From NCBI RefSeq assembly GCF_000812875.1, contig NZ_JSYK01000003.1:496001-560000 (forward strand): DNA of 64,000 nt, read 5' to 3'. The translations under genes were made by a program, and so were the position numbers. The notes beneath the pieces are model-generated. The model searched no databases. It was not told the DNA's origin and saw nothing but the letters and a program-made list of their open reading frames with translations. Shown here piece by piece: positions 34,817-43,380 of this stretch. The stretch is from Kaistella solincola (GTDB lineage Bacteria > Bacteroidota > Bacteroidia > Flavobacteriales > Weeksellaceae). The first letter of the stretch is position 1. The number at the start of each line of letters is the position of its first letter.

Positions 34817-34824
34817 TAATTTTA
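34817..34824 (+). promoter_or_regulatory. Probable -7 element of the WbqC-like gene, 4 bases from the ATG
   Basis: TAATTTTA followed by CAAA and ATG, the same arrangement as before tatA and the lipocalin-like gene. Confidence 0.4.
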
Positions 34825-34828
34825 CAAA

Positions 34829-35446
34829 ATGAAAATTTTATTACCCGTATTTTATTTACCGCCAATTTCCTGGTTCAGTGTTTTTTTAGCGCCTGAGAAT
34901 GAAATTATTTTTGAACAGTTCGAGAATTTTCCGAAACAGACTTTCCGTAACCGTACAAATATTTATGGTGCAAACGGCAAATTATCGCTGATTATCCCGA
35001 TGAATCATAATGGCACTCGCGTGATTAAAGATATTGAAGTTTCAACGCGGGAAAAATGGCAAAAACTGCACTGGAAGTCGGTAAAAACTGCTTATCAAAC
35101 CACGCCATATTTCGAATTTTATGAAGATCAGCTTGAAGAAATCTACACTTTTAAGACAAAATCTCTGCAGGAATTTAACTTACACGCGCTGAAAGTCATC
35201 CAAAAGATTCTGAAAACTGAAAAAAAATATGCTTTTAGCTCGGAATATTTTGCTGAACCGGATGCTGTGGATTACCGCAACCACTTTTCAGCAAAACAGG
35301 CTTCAGAGCAGGTTTTTGAAGAATATTTCCAGTCCTTTTCAGATAAATACGGCTTTCTTCCGGATCTTTCAATTCTGGATTTAATTTGTAACAAAGGTCC
35401 GGAATCTCTTACTTATATTAAAATTCAACATAAATCAATCATATGA
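34829..35446 (+). CDS. WbqC-like family protein
   Basis: A 205-residue protein of the WbqC-like family. Recognisable blocks are MKILLPVFYLPPISWFSVFL at the N terminus, the central FPKQTFRNRTNIYGANGKLS with PIMNH-type continuation, and HWKSVKTAYQTTPYFEFYED. WbqC-like proteins occur in O-antigen and other glycan loci and are proposed to act in sugar or acyl modification, without a proven reaction. The stop overlaps the next ATG (ATGA), so it is translationally coupled to the S8 protease gene. Confidence 0.82.
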   Translation: MKILLPVFYLPPISWFSVFLAPENEIIFEQFENFPKQTFRNRTNIYGANGKLSLIIPMNHNGTRVIKDIEVSTREKWQKLHWKSVKTAYQTTPYFEFYEDQLEEIYTFKTKSLQEFNLHALKVIQKILKTEKKYAFSSEYFAEPDAVDYRNHFSAKQASEQVFEEYFQSFSDKYGFLPDLSILDLICNKGPESLTYIKIQHKSII

Positions 35447-37143
35447 AAAAAATACTTATTGCGGCGTACTTCATGACAGGTTTCGCCACTTTCGCACAAA
35501 CAACGGAGACCCCTTTGGATCCGATGAAGGACCAAAAATTAATGACCTGGTATCATGAGGATTTCGGTTCTTCCAATGTTTATGGTGTGAATACACAGAA
35601 CGCTTATAAATATCTGGAATCTAAAGGTTTGAAGCCAAAACCTGTTATTGTTGGTGTTCTGGACAGCGGGGTGGAAGTGGATCATCCGGGTTTGGTAAAA
35701 AATATGTGGAAAAACCCAAATGAAGTTCCGAATAACGGTAAAGATGATGACAAAAACGGTTACATCGATGATGTTTATGGCTGGAATTTCAGCGGCGGAA
35801 AAAACGGTGACATCGACGTAGATAATATGGAAGTAACGCGGGTGGTGAAAAAGTATCAGTCGGTTTTTGAAGGTCCTGACTCTGCGAAAAATAAAGAAAA
35901 TCAGGCTAAAATGCCGGAAATTTTTGACATGTATATGAAGTCAAAACAAATTTTCACCAAAAAAAGCATCGACGCAAAACAAAACTACGAAACTTATAAA
36001 AGAATCAGTGATAATATTCCGGCCATCATTTCAATGTTGAACGGACAGAATTTAACTCCGGTCGCTGTTGCTGCATTAAAGCCAACAACACCGGAACAGG
36101 CGATGGCAGTTTCTGTTTTAAGTCAAGTTGTGCGTGATCCGGAAATTACCGGAAAATCACCTGCTGAAGTTCAGACTTTTTTAACTGCTGAAATGAAAGA
36201 AGCTTTGGATTATTATGGTCCGCAGGCAACAAAACAGTATAATTTAGATTATGATCCGCGTGCTGAAATCGTGGGCGATAAATACGACGATTATTCTGAA
36301 AGATATTATGGCAATAACCATTTCGAAGGTCCGGACGCTACTCACGGAACCCACGTTGCCGGTATCATCGCCGGATTACCAAACGGTGAACATGTACAAT
36401 ATGGTGTAGGATATAAAACTGCCAAAATCATGACCGTTCGCGCTGTGCCGGATGGTGATGAGCGTGATAAAGATGTTGCAAATGCCATTCGATATGCGGT
36501 AGATAACGGTGCTAAAATTTTAAATATGAGTTTCGGGAAACCTGTTTCACCCGGGAGAGATGTGGTGTGGGATGCTTTTAAATATGCAGAAGACAAAGGT
36601 GTTTTGCTTGTAAAAGCCGCAGGAAATGAAAATGAAAATATTGCAGAAAATGTGTATTTTCCTACGAATTATAAAAAAGCAACAGACGAAAAACCGTTCA
36701 TCAATAATATGATTGTGGTAGGTGCGTCAACAAACGATAACGAGTTTTTGCGTGCAGATTTCTCTAACTACAACCAGAAGATGGTAAATGTTTTTGCACC
36801 AGGTTCAAAAATTTATTCAACCGTTCCGGATGGTAAATATGATTATTTGCAGGGAACGTCAATGGCTTCACCTGTCGTTGCTGGCGCAGCTTCGATTTTA
36901 ATGGCTTATATGCCGAATCTTACGCCGCCGCAAGTGATTGAATCACTGGTGAAAACCAGCAATAAATCTTCAGTTAACGCAATGATTAATTCAAACGAAA
37001 ATAACAGATTTGATTTAATTTCAGAATCCGGTGGTGTGATCGATGTTCGCAAGGCTGCAGAATATGCTTATACGCATTTCTATAAGCCAACGCCAACGAA
37101 AATAATTCCGGCTCAAAACAAAAGAGCGAAGGTGAAGAAATAA
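35443..37143 (+). CDS. Exported subtilisin-family (S8) serine protease with large insertion
   Basis: A 566-residue protease with a signal peptide (MTGFATFAQ). The catalytic triad is complete: D74 in VGVLDSGVEVDHPG, H301 in DATHGTHVAGIIAG and S473 in QGTSMASPVVAGAAS. About 225 residues separate Asp and His, far more than the roughly 30-70 in classic subtilisins; the insertion is rich in Lys/Gln and helical in character (KNKENQAKMPEIFDMYMKSK). No C-terminal Por sorting domain is visible. Likely periplasmic or surface protease; substrate unknown. Coupled by overlap to the WbqC-like gene. Confidence 0.92.
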   Translation: MKKILIAAYFMTGFATFAQTTETPLDPMKDQKLMTWYHEDFGSSNVYGVNTQNAYKYLESKGLKPKPVIVGVLDSGVEVDHPGLVKNMWKNPNEVPNNGKDDDKNGYIDDVYGWNFSGGKNGDIDVDNMEVTRVVKKYQSVFEGPDSAKNKENQAKMPEIFDMYMKSKQIFTKKSIDAKQNYETYKRISDNIPAIISMLNGQNLTPVAVAALKPTTPEQAMAVSVLSQVVRDPEITGKSPAEVQTFLTAEMKEALDYYGPQATKQYNLDYDPRAEIVGDKYDDYSERYYGNNHFEGPDATHGTHVAGIIAGLPNGEHVQYGVGYKTAKIMTVRAVPDGDERDKDVANAIRYAVDNGAKILNMSFGKPVSPGRDVVWDAFKYAEDKGVLLVKAAGNENENIAENVYFPTNYKKATDEKPFINNMIVVGASTNDNEFLRADFSNYNQKMVNVFAPGSKIYSTVPDGKYDYLQGTSMASPVVAGAASILMAYMPNLTPPQVIESLVKTSNKSSVNAMINSNENNRFDLISESGGVIDVRKAAEYAYTHFYKPTPTKIIPAQNKRAKVKK

Positions 37144-37164
37144 AAATTCCGAGCTTAAATTACC
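37141..37164. repeat. IP element, copy 9 (partial)
   Basis: AAAATTCCGAGCTTAAATTA then CC, starting in the S8 protease stop codon and merging into the following terminator. Confidence 0.35.
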
Positions 37165-37190
37165 AAAAAATCCGATTCGTCGGATTTTTT
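37165..37190 (+). terminator. Terminator after the S8 protease
   Basis: 11-bp stem AAAAAATCCGA/TCGGATTTTTT closed by a TTCG tetraloop. Confidence 0.92.
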
Positions 37191-37236
37191 TGTTTATTTA
37201 TTAATGGCACGGTTTTTTGTAGTTAGAAAGCACAAT

Positions 37237-37244
37237 TAATTTTA
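37237..37244 (+). promoter_or_regulatory. Probable -7 element of the lipocalin-like gene, 4 bases from the ATG
   Basis: TAATTTTA, then CACT and ATG. A TTTG lies 17 bases upstream, slightly short of normal spacing. Confidence 0.4.
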
Positions 37245-37248
37245 CACT

Positions 37249-37728
37249 ATGAAAAATTTACTATTAGCCGGAATATTTGGAGCAGCTCTTACTGTTTCCT
37301 GTTCCACTGCAAAAACCGCACAGGCAAACCGTGCAGAGTTTATGAATTTGAAAGGAGATTGGGAAATAACCAGCGTTAATTACGATAACAACTATAAAGT
37401 AAAACCATTTGATGAAAACGCTGATGCCCAATGTTTCGTTGGCAGCCACTGGACTTTAGTTCCTAATAACTGGACCGGAACATACATGATTAACGGAGGT
37501 GCAGATTGCCCAAGCGTTATTCAGCCTATCAAGTTTGAAGTGGTAAACGGCAACGAATTTAAATTTAAAAAACTGGTAGAAGGTTCAAAAGCGAAAGAAG
37601 TAGTTTCGGGATATTCTTTGAATTTAATAAACCAAACCGATAATCAGTTCAGTCTGGAACAAAGTGTTCCTGCAGACGGACAAAATGTAAGAATCGTTTA
37701 CAACTTCGAAAGAACTTCAGCGAAATAA
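37249..37728 (+). CDS. Lipocalin-like lipoprotein
   Basis: A 159-residue lipoprotein (lipobox ALTVSC, Cys18). The mature domain begins LKGDWEITSVNY, the Gly-x-Trp start of lipocalin-fold proteins, and runs as beta strands with a Cys pair (AQCFVG, GGADCPS) to the end. Such proteins are common, abundant flavobacterial envelope proteins with unknown ligands. The OmpA-family gene follows after 17 bases, so the two are probably co-transcribed. Confidence 0.8.
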   Translation: MKNLLLAGIFGAALTVSCSTAKTAQANRAEFMNLKGDWEITSVNYDNNYKVKPFDENADAQCFVGSHWTLVPNNWTGTYMINGGADCPSVIQPIKFEVVNGNEFKFKKLVEGSKAKEVVSGYSLNLINQTDNQFSLEQSVPADGQNVRIVYNFERTSAK

Positions 37729-37745
37729 TCTATAAAAATACAATT

Positions 37746-38438
37746 ATGAATCTTTTTAATAAAACAAATATTGCAGCGTTATTCATCTCAACATCTTTAA
37801 TGATGACCAGTTGTGACACTGTAAAAAACGCAAATAATCAACAGAAAGGTACCGTAATCGGAACAGCTGCAGGTGCAGTAATCGGAGGTATTATCGGTAA
37901 TAATGTAGGAAAAGGTAAAAATGCACCCGTAGGAGCAGTTCTTGGTGGTATAGTTGGTGGAGTTGCCGGTAACGTAATCGGCGGAAAAATGGACAAACAG
38001 GCCAAAGAAATTAAAGAAACTTTACCTGGTGCCGAAGTAGAAAGAGTTGGCGAAGGTATTAAAGTAACCATGAAAGAAAATATGGTGAACTTTGGTTTCG
38101 ATTCTTCTACGCTTTCATCCGCTGCACAGATGAACCTTGATAAACTAGCTGAAGTGCTGAAAAATAACCCGGATACCAACATTAATATTTATGGGTATAC
38201 AGACAGCAAAGGTACAGACAGCTATAATCTTTCACTTTCAGATCGTAGAGCAGCAGCTGTAAAAGCCTATTTGGTTTCCAAAGGTCTTGACGCATCCCGA
38301 ATGATTACCATGGGACGCGGCGAGCAGGAACCTGTTGCTACGAACGATACTGAAGAAGGAAGAGCTCAGAACAGACGTGTTGAATTTGCAATTACTGCAA
38401 ATGAAAACATGATTAATGACGCTAAAACCGGAAATTAA
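37746..38438 (+). CDS. OmpA-family lipoprotein with glycine-zipper domain
   Basis: A 230-residue lipoprotein (lipobox LMMTSC). After the anchor comes a Gly/Ala-rich glycine-zipper segment (about residues 34-82, GTAAGAVIGGIIGNNVG and similar), which is likely to insert in or pack against a membrane. The C-terminal OmpA domain binds peptidoglycan: INIYGYTDSKGTDSYN, SDRRAAAVKAYL and AQNRRVEF contain the conserved Asp and Arg that hold diaminopimelate. It probably tethers the outer membrane to the wall. A terminator follows. Confidence 0.92.
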   Translation: MNLFNKTNIAALFISTSLMMTSCDTVKNANNQQKGTVIGTAAGAVIGGIIGNNVGKGKNAPVGAVLGGIVGGVAGNVIGGKMDKQAKEIKETLPGAEVERVGEGIKVTMKENMVNFGFDSSTLSSAAQMNLDKLAEVLKNNPDTNINIYGYTDSKGTDSYNLSLSDRRAAAVKAYLVSKGLDASRMITMGRGEQEPVATNDTEEGRAQNRRVEFAITANENMINDAKTGN

Positions 38439-38459
38439 TTTCCGAAAAACATATCACTT

Positions 38460-38486
38460 TTAAATCCGCTTCGGCGGATTTTTTTA
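38460..38486 (+). terminator. Terminator after the OmpA-family gene
   Basis: 8-bp stem AAATCCGC/GCGGATTT with a TTCG tetraloop and a T run. Confidence 0.92.
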
Positions 38487-38523
38487 TTATAAAATCACTA
38501 TTTTCGCAACTGATTCTAATTGA

Positions 38524-39408
38524 ATGAATAAATATCTAAAACTGCTGCGCGTGGAGCAATGGGTGAAAAACCTTTTTGTTTTCGCACCTTTGTTTTTTTC
38601 CGGAAATATTACCAACGTAGAGCTTTTAACTAAAAGCATTTTTGCTTTTATTACCTTTTCTTTTGTTGCCAGCAGTATTTATATCATCAATGATTATTCG
38701 GATATTGAATCAGACCGCAAACATCCCGAGAAAAAAAACCGTCCGCTCGCCAGTGGAACCATTTCCAAAGCCACCGCAAAGGTTTTTCTGATAATTTTAC
38801 TTGCACTCGTTGTTATAACGATTTTCACCATGCAAACGTTATTCGCTACAGATTATTGGCAGTTTGCGGTGATTATTTTGTTCTACTTTGTTATGAATCT
38901 TGCGTACACTTTCAAGCTGAAGCATGTCGCAATTGTTGATGTCTGCATCATTGCAGTTGGATTTGTTTTGCGGGTTCTTGCCGGAGGTTATGCCAGCGGA
39001 ATTTTGATTTCACAATGGGCAATTTTGCTGACTTTTGTATTAGCCCTGGTTTTGGCCCTTGGAAAACGACGTGGCGAACTTGTTAATGCCCAGGTTTCCG
39101 GGCGAACCAGAAAATCACTGGACGGTTACAATGTTCAGTTTGCAGATATCGCGCTTTCGATAAGTTGCGCGCTTGCGATTGTGTGTTATTTAATGTTTAC
39201 CTTGTCGCCAGAAGTGCAGCAGCGCTTTCATCCGCGCGTTTTTTATACCGTTTTCTTTGTGGTTTTTGCGTTTTTACGTTATCTTCAGCAAACTTTGGTG
39301 TACAATAAAACCGAATCTCCGACCAAAATTATCTACAAAGACCGTTATATTCAGGTGACATTGGTTTTTTGGCTCGCGGCATTTTTACTTCAAATTTATT
39401 TTAAATAA
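38524..39408 (+). CDS. UbiA-family prenyltransferase, decaprenyl-phosphate phosphoribosyltransferase-like
   Basis: A 294-residue membrane enzyme with about eight hydrophobic segments. The start LLRVEQWVKNLFVFAPLFFS and the Asp-rich motif NDYSDIESDRKHPEKKNRP (from N56) match the UbiA subgroup that transfers 5-phosphoribosyl from PRPP to a polyprenyl phosphate (mycobacterial Rv3806c). The second Asp motif region follows at about residue 170-200. Position supports this: the next genes resemble DprE1, DprE2 and a phosphatase, the remaining steps toward polyprenyl-phospho-arabinose. A quinone-biosynthesis UbiA is less likely. It probably acts at the cytoplasmic face of the membrane. Confidence 0.85.
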   Translation: MNKYLKLLRVEQWVKNLFVFAPLFFSGNITNVELLTKSIFAFITFSFVASSIYIINDYSDIESDRKHPEKKNRPLASGTISKATAKVFLIILLALVVITIFTMQTLFATDYWQFAVIILFYFVMNLAYTFKLKHVAIVDVCIIAVGFVLRVLAGGYASGILISQWAILLTFVLALVLALGKRRGELVNAQVSGRTRKSLDGYNVQFADIALSISCALAIVCYLMFTLSPEVQQRFHPRVFYTVFFVVFAFLRYLQQTLVYNKTESPTKIIYKDRYIQVTLVFWLAAFLLQIYFK

Positions 39409-39418
39409 ATAATTACAG

Positions 39419-40732
39419 ATGAAACCGAATTTCAAGCGACAGGTATCGAATTGGGGTAATTTTCCCGTGGTGGAAAAAGAAATGCGGAGCGAAAATTCTT
39501 TAGCAAAAATTCAGGAATTTGTGCGGAATAACCACGAAATTATCGCGCGTGGAAACGGCCGCTGCTACGGCGATGCAGCTTTGGCTGAAAATATTTTTTC
39601 CACCAAAAGATTAAATAAATTTATAACTTTCGACCGTTTGAACGGTATTATTGAATGCGAATCTGGTGTTTTGCTTTCCGAGGTTTTAGAAGTTATCATT
39701 CCGCAGGGTTATTTTCTGTATGTAACGCCCGGAACCAAATTTATCACCATCGGTGGTGCGATTGCGTCCGATGTTCACGGAAAAAATCATCACGCAGAAG
39801 GATGCTTTTCGGAATATGTTCTGGAATTTTCATTATTAAATGAAAACGGTGAAGTTCTGAATTGCTCGCGCAGCGAAAATGCTGAAAAATTTTGGGCTAC
39901 CATAGGTGGAATGGGACTTTCCGGAATTATTCTTTCCGCGAAATTCAAACTGAAAAATATTGAAACTTCCTACATCCGTCAGGAAAGCATTAAAGCCGAA
40001 AATCTCGATGAAATTTTCCAGCTTTTTGATGAAAGCGAATCCTGGACATACAACGTCGCCTGGATTGATTGCCTGCAAACCGGTGAAAATTTAGGCCGCA
40101 GTATTTTAATCCGCGGCGAACACGCTTTTAAACAGGAACTGCCGAAAAGTCTTCAAAAAAATCCTTTAAAGCTCGAAAAAAAAATATCCCCTAAAATCCC
40201 CTTTTTTTTCCCGGGTTTCGTTTTGAATAACCTCACGGTGAAACTGTTTAATTTCTTCTACTTCAAAAGACAAAGGCCGAAGGTGGTGAAAAATTTCGTG
40301 CATTATGAGGCATTTTTCTATCCTCTGGATGTGGTGACGGATTGGAACCGCATTTATGGTAAAAACGGATTTATCCAATACCAACTTGTTTTACCCAAAG
40401 AAACCGGCAAAGAAGGCATGAAAATAATTCTTGAAACCATCGCAGAAAGTGGCAACGGCTCTTTTCTGGCGGTTCTGAAACTTTTCGGAGAGCAAAATAA
40501 AGAATCTTACAACTCGTTCCCGATCGAAGGTTACACTTTGGCGCTGGATTTTAAAATGAATGCAAAACTGAAAAATCTGGTTGAAAAGCTCGATAAAATT
40601 GTAGAAAGTTATGGCGGCAGAATCTATCTCACCAAAGATTCCATGAGCAAGCCGTCCCTTGTAAATTATCTGAAAAACGTGAATAATTCGAAGTTTGTGT
40701 CACTTCAGTCGAAAAGAATTCACAATGGTTAA
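39419..40732 (+). CDS. FAD-binding oxidoreductase, DprE1-like
   Basis: A 437-residue FAD enzyme of the vanillyl-alcohol-oxidase fold. The FAD-binding blocks are GNGRCYGDAAL, TPGTKFITIGGAIASDVHGK and NHHAEGCFSEYV. It aligns in motif order with mycobacterial decaprenylphosphoryl-ribose 2'-oxidase: KLFGEQN, FPIEGYTLALDF and LTKDS. The Lys corresponding to catalytic K418 is K406, and at the position of the benzothiazinone-target Cys (C387) there is Ala (A375), with the same 31-residue spacing. It would oxidise the 2'-OH of a lipid-linked ribose. It sits 10 bases after the UbiA-like gene. Confidence 0.85.
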   Translation: MKPNFKRQVSNWGNFPVVEKEMRSENSLAKIQEFVRNNHEIIARGNGRCYGDAALAENIFSTKRLNKFITFDRLNGIIECESGVLLSEVLEVIIPQGYFLYVTPGTKFITIGGAIASDVHGKNHHAEGCFSEYVLEFSLLNENGEVLNCSRSENAEKFWATIGGMGLSGIILSAKFKLKNIETSYIRQESIKAENLDEIFQLFDESESWTYNVAWIDCLQTGENLGRSILIRGEHAFKQELPKSLQKNPLKLEKKISPKIPFFFPGFVLNNLTVKLFNFFYFKRQRPKVVKNFVHYEAFFYPLDVVTDWNRIYGKNGFIQYQLVLPKETGKEGMKIILETIAESGNGSFLAVLKLFGEQNKESYNSFPIEGYTLALDFKMNAKLKNLVEKLDKIVESYGGRIYLTKDSMSKPSLVNYLKNVNNSKFVSLQSKRIHNG

Positions 40733-40738
40733 AAGCGG

Positions 40739-40769
40739 AAAATTTGCCCAAAAAGCCGTTAATTTTTTA
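40739..40769. repeat. IP element, copy 10 (reverse orientation)
   Basis: AAAATTTGCCCAAAAAGCCG then TTAATTTTTTA, between the DprE1-like and DprE2-like genes. It is the reverse complement of the majority orientation. Confidence 0.55.
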
Positions 40770-40786
40770 AAAATGAAAAGAAAGAT

Positions 40787-41512
40787 ATGATTGTTTTAGG
40801 AAGCAATTCCGACGTTGCGCAGGCCTTCGTAGAAAAGTTGCTAAATTCGGGTGAAAAGCACTCCAAAATCTTTCTGTTTACCTCTAACCGCGAAACCACG
40901 GAAAAATTCGCGAAACACCTGGAAGTAAAATACGTTCAGCAATCTGAAATTATTGAACTTGATTTGCTTCAGCCAATCGATTATTCGATTTTTGAAAATA
41001 TCAGTTCGAATTTGCTTTTCTGTGCCACCGGATTTTTAGGTTTAGGAACCGAAGAAGGTCTTTACGACAACCGAAATACGCAAAATATCATCGATATAAA
41101 TTACGCAAAATTAATTCCGGTTTTAAATTATTTTGCTGATAAAATGGAAAGAAAACGTTCCGGAATGATGATCGTGCTTTCTTCAGTTGCGGGCGATCGC
41201 GGCAGGCAAAGCAATTTTATTTACGGCAGCGCAAAAGCTGGTTTGACGGCGTATCTCAGCGGTCTGCGAAATTATCTGCATTCTAAAAAAGTTCACGTTT
41301 TAACTGTAAAACCTGGTTTTATGGCAACAAAAATGACCGAAGGACTTCCGCTGAATCCGAAATTAACTGCAACACCAAAACAAGCCGCCGACGCAATTTA
41401 TAAAGCGTATAAAAACGGTCGAAATACTGCTTATGTTTTGCCGGTTTGGGGTTTAATAATGTTGGTTATCAGGAATATACCGGAATTTATTTTTAAGAAA
41501 TTAAAACTTTAA
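40787..41512 (+). CDS. SDR oxidoreductase, DprE2-like
   Basis: A 241-residue short-chain dehydrogenase. The cofactor loop is the atypical VLGSNSDVA, as in DprE2-type members; the active site has SSVAGDRGRQSNFIYGSAK (Ser, Tyr and Lys present), and a hydrophobic C-terminal tail (VWGLIMLVIRNIPEFIF) suggests membrane association. In mycobacteria DprE2 reduces the 2-keto intermediate made by DprE1, completing ribose-to-arabinose epimerisation. The gene lies 54 bases after the DprE1-like gene with an IP element in between, and one base before the HAD gene. Confidence 0.85.
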   Translation: MIVLGSNSDVAQAFVEKLLNSGEKHSKIFLFTSNRETTEKFAKHLEVKYVQQSEIIELDLLQPIDYSIFENISSNLLFCATGFLGLGTEEGLYDNRNTQNIIDINYAKLIPVLNYFADKMERKRSGMMIVLSSVAGDRGRQSNFIYGSAKAGLTAYLSGLRNYLHSKKVHVLTVKPGFMATKMTEGLPLNPKLTATPKQAADAIYKAYKNGRNTAYVLPVWGLIMLVIRNIPEFIFKKLKL

Positions 41513-41513
41513 T

Positions 41514-42101
41514 ATGAAAAAATTATACTGTTTTGATTTCGACGGAACGTTAACTTACAAAGACACCATGTTTTTGTTTTTGAAATTTTATAATTCAACC
41601 AAATTTTACGTTCAGTTTGCGAAACATATTCCGCTTTTTGTTTTGTTAAAATTAAATTTAATGGACGCTGAAAAGGTGAAAAAAAGTTTTATTTCTTCTG
41701 TTTTAAAAGGGGAAAGCCGGAAAAATATCGAGCTAAAAAGCCAAATTTTCTTCGATTTATTTCACGGAAAAATTCTGCGCGAACATGCGTTGGAATTCAT
41801 TAAAAATATAGACAGAACACAAACGGAAAGTTTTTTAGTTACGGCTTCGCTGGACATTTGGGTAAAACCTTTTGCAGATTATTTAAAAATGAATTTACTT
41901 GCCACACAAGGCGAATTTATCGATGAGAAATTCACCGGAAATTTCCTCGGAAAAAACTGTAATGGTGACGAAAAGGTAAATCGGATAAAAATGGCTATTT
42001 CGGGCCGAAAATTTGACAAAATAATTGCCTTCGGCGATACCGAAGCGGACCGGCCCATGTTGAACTGGTCAGATGAAGGTCATTATAAATTTTTTCATTA
42101 A
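41514..42101 (+). CDS. HAD-IB family phosphatase
   Basis: A 195-residue haloacid-dehalogenase-type phosphatase. Motif I is YCFDFDGTLTYKD (nucleophile and acid Asp), motif II is the VTAS block, and motif IV is FGDTEADRPML. It starts one base after the DprE2-like gene. In the arabinose pathway a phosphatase is needed to convert polyprenyl-phosphoryl-5-phosphoribose to the dephospho form; this enzyme is a plausible candidate, replacing the unrelated PAP2-type phosphatase proposed in mycobacteria. That assignment is inference from position only. Confidence 0.82.
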   Translation: MKKLYCFDFDGTLTYKDTMFLFLKFYNSTKFYVQFAKHIPLFVLLKLNLMDAEKVKKSFISSVLKGESRKNIELKSQIFFDLFHGKILREHALEFIKNIDRTQTESFLVTASLDIWVKPFADYLKMNLLATQGEFIDEKFTGNFLGKNCNGDEKVNRIKMAISGRKFDKIIAFGDTEADRPMLNWSDEGHYKFFH

Positions 42102-42138
42102 ATTTAACCTCCGAAAAATATATTAAGAAAAAGGCTCA

Positions 42139-43314
42139 ATGAATAAGATTTATTTGGATAATGCAGCTACAACACCGCTTTCCGAGGAAGTTATAGATAC
42201 GATGGTGGCGGTATTGAAAACCAATTACGGCAACCCGTCTTCCACGCACAGTTTCGGTCAGGACGCGAAAATTCTCCTCGAAAATGTCCGCCGGGAAGTT
42301 GCAAATTATCTGCACGTTTCGCCGGCAGAAATTATTTTCACCTCGTGTGGAACCGAGTCGAACAATATGATTATTAAATCGTGCGTCAACCATTTGGGTG
42401 TGGAGCGCATCATTACTTCGCCGCTGGAACATAAATGTGTCGCGGAAACGGTGCTCGACATGAAGAAAAGAAAAGGTGTTGAAGTGGTTTATCTTCGCCC
42501 GGACAGCAAAGGTGATATCAGCTTAAATGATTTAACCGAAGCGCTTCAGAAATCTGAAAAGAAAACCTTGGTTTCGCTGATGCACGCAAATAACGAGATC
42601 GGTAATTTGCTGGATATTAAAAAAGTTGCGGAAATCTGCAAAGAAAATAATGCGCTTTTCCATTCAGATACCGTACAGTCTATGGCGCATATGGAGCTTG
42701 ATTTTTCCGATATTAAAGTAGATTTTGCTTCTTGCAGCGCGCATAAATTTCACGGTCCGAAAGGCAGCGGATTTGCGTTTGTGAGAAAATCTTCAGGTTT
42801 AAAAGGGATTATTACCGGCGGACCGCAGGAAAGAAGCTTGCGTGCAGGCACCGAAAATGTGTGCGGAATTGCCGGGCTTGGTAAAGCGCTGGAACTTTCC
42901 GTAAATCATATGGAAGAATATTCCACCCATATTAAAGAAATTAAAAAATATGCGATTGAGCAGCTAACGCAAAAAATCGAGGGTGTAAAATTCAATGGCA
43001 GAAGCGCCGAAATGGACGCGAGTTTATATACGGTTTTAAGCGTACTTTTACCTTTCAAAGATCCAATGATAGGTTTAAAGCTCGACATGAAAGGCATCGC
43101 GATTTCGCAGGGTAGCGCGTGTTCGTCAGGAGCTTCAAAACCTTCGATGGTGATGATGATGATTTTGGATGAAGAAGAAATGAATAATACAACTCCGCTC
43201 AGAGTTTCCTTCAGTCATTTGACGACGAAAGAGGAGATTGATGCTTTGGTAATGGCACTTGAAGGCATTGCGGAAAGTTTCAAAATAGAAAATCATGATA
43301 TTGAACATAGATAG
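42139..43314 (+). CDS. Cysteine desulfurase, NifS/IscS-like
   Basis: A 391-residue PLP-dependent class V aminotransferase-fold enzyme that removes sulfur from cysteine for Fe-S clusters or tRNA thiolation. Features: LDNAATTPLSEEV, GNPSSTHSFG, TSCGTESNN, HANNEIGN, the PLP-binding K203 in SAHKFHGPKG, and the catalytic C328 in QGSACSSGASKPS. The active-site loop length fits the IscS/NifS group I rather than SufS. Not accompanied by iscU or sufBCD in this window. The thioredoxin gene follows after 66 bases with its own -7 element. Confidence 0.92.
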   Translation: MNKIYLDNAATTPLSEEVIDTMVAVLKTNYGNPSSTHSFGQDAKILLENVRREVANYLHVSPAEIIFTSCGTESNNMIIKSCVNHLGVERIITSPLEHKCVAETVLDMKKRKGVEVVYLRPDSKGDISLNDLTEALQKSEKKTLVSLMHANNEIGNLLDIKKVAEICKENNALFHSDTVQSMAHMELDFSDIKVDFASCSAHKFHGPKGSGFAFVRKSSGLKGIITGGPQERSLRAGTENVCGIAGLGKALELSVNHMEEYSTHIKEIKKYAIEQLTQKIEGVKFNGRSAEMDASLYTVLSVLLPFKDPMIGLKLDMKGIAISQGSACSSGASKPSMVMMMILDEEEMNNTTPLRVSFSHLTTKEEIDALVMALEGIAESFKIENHDIEHR

Positions 43315-43342
43315 GGACATCGTGCAATTAAAGGGAAAATTG

Positions 43343-43350
43343 TAAATTTG
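43343..43350 (+). promoter_or_regulatory. -7 element of trxA
   Basis: TAAATTTG, 30 bases before the ATG; no clear -33 element. Confidence 0.45.
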
Positions 43351-43380
43351 TCTTTCGAAATAACTTAAAATATAATAAAA

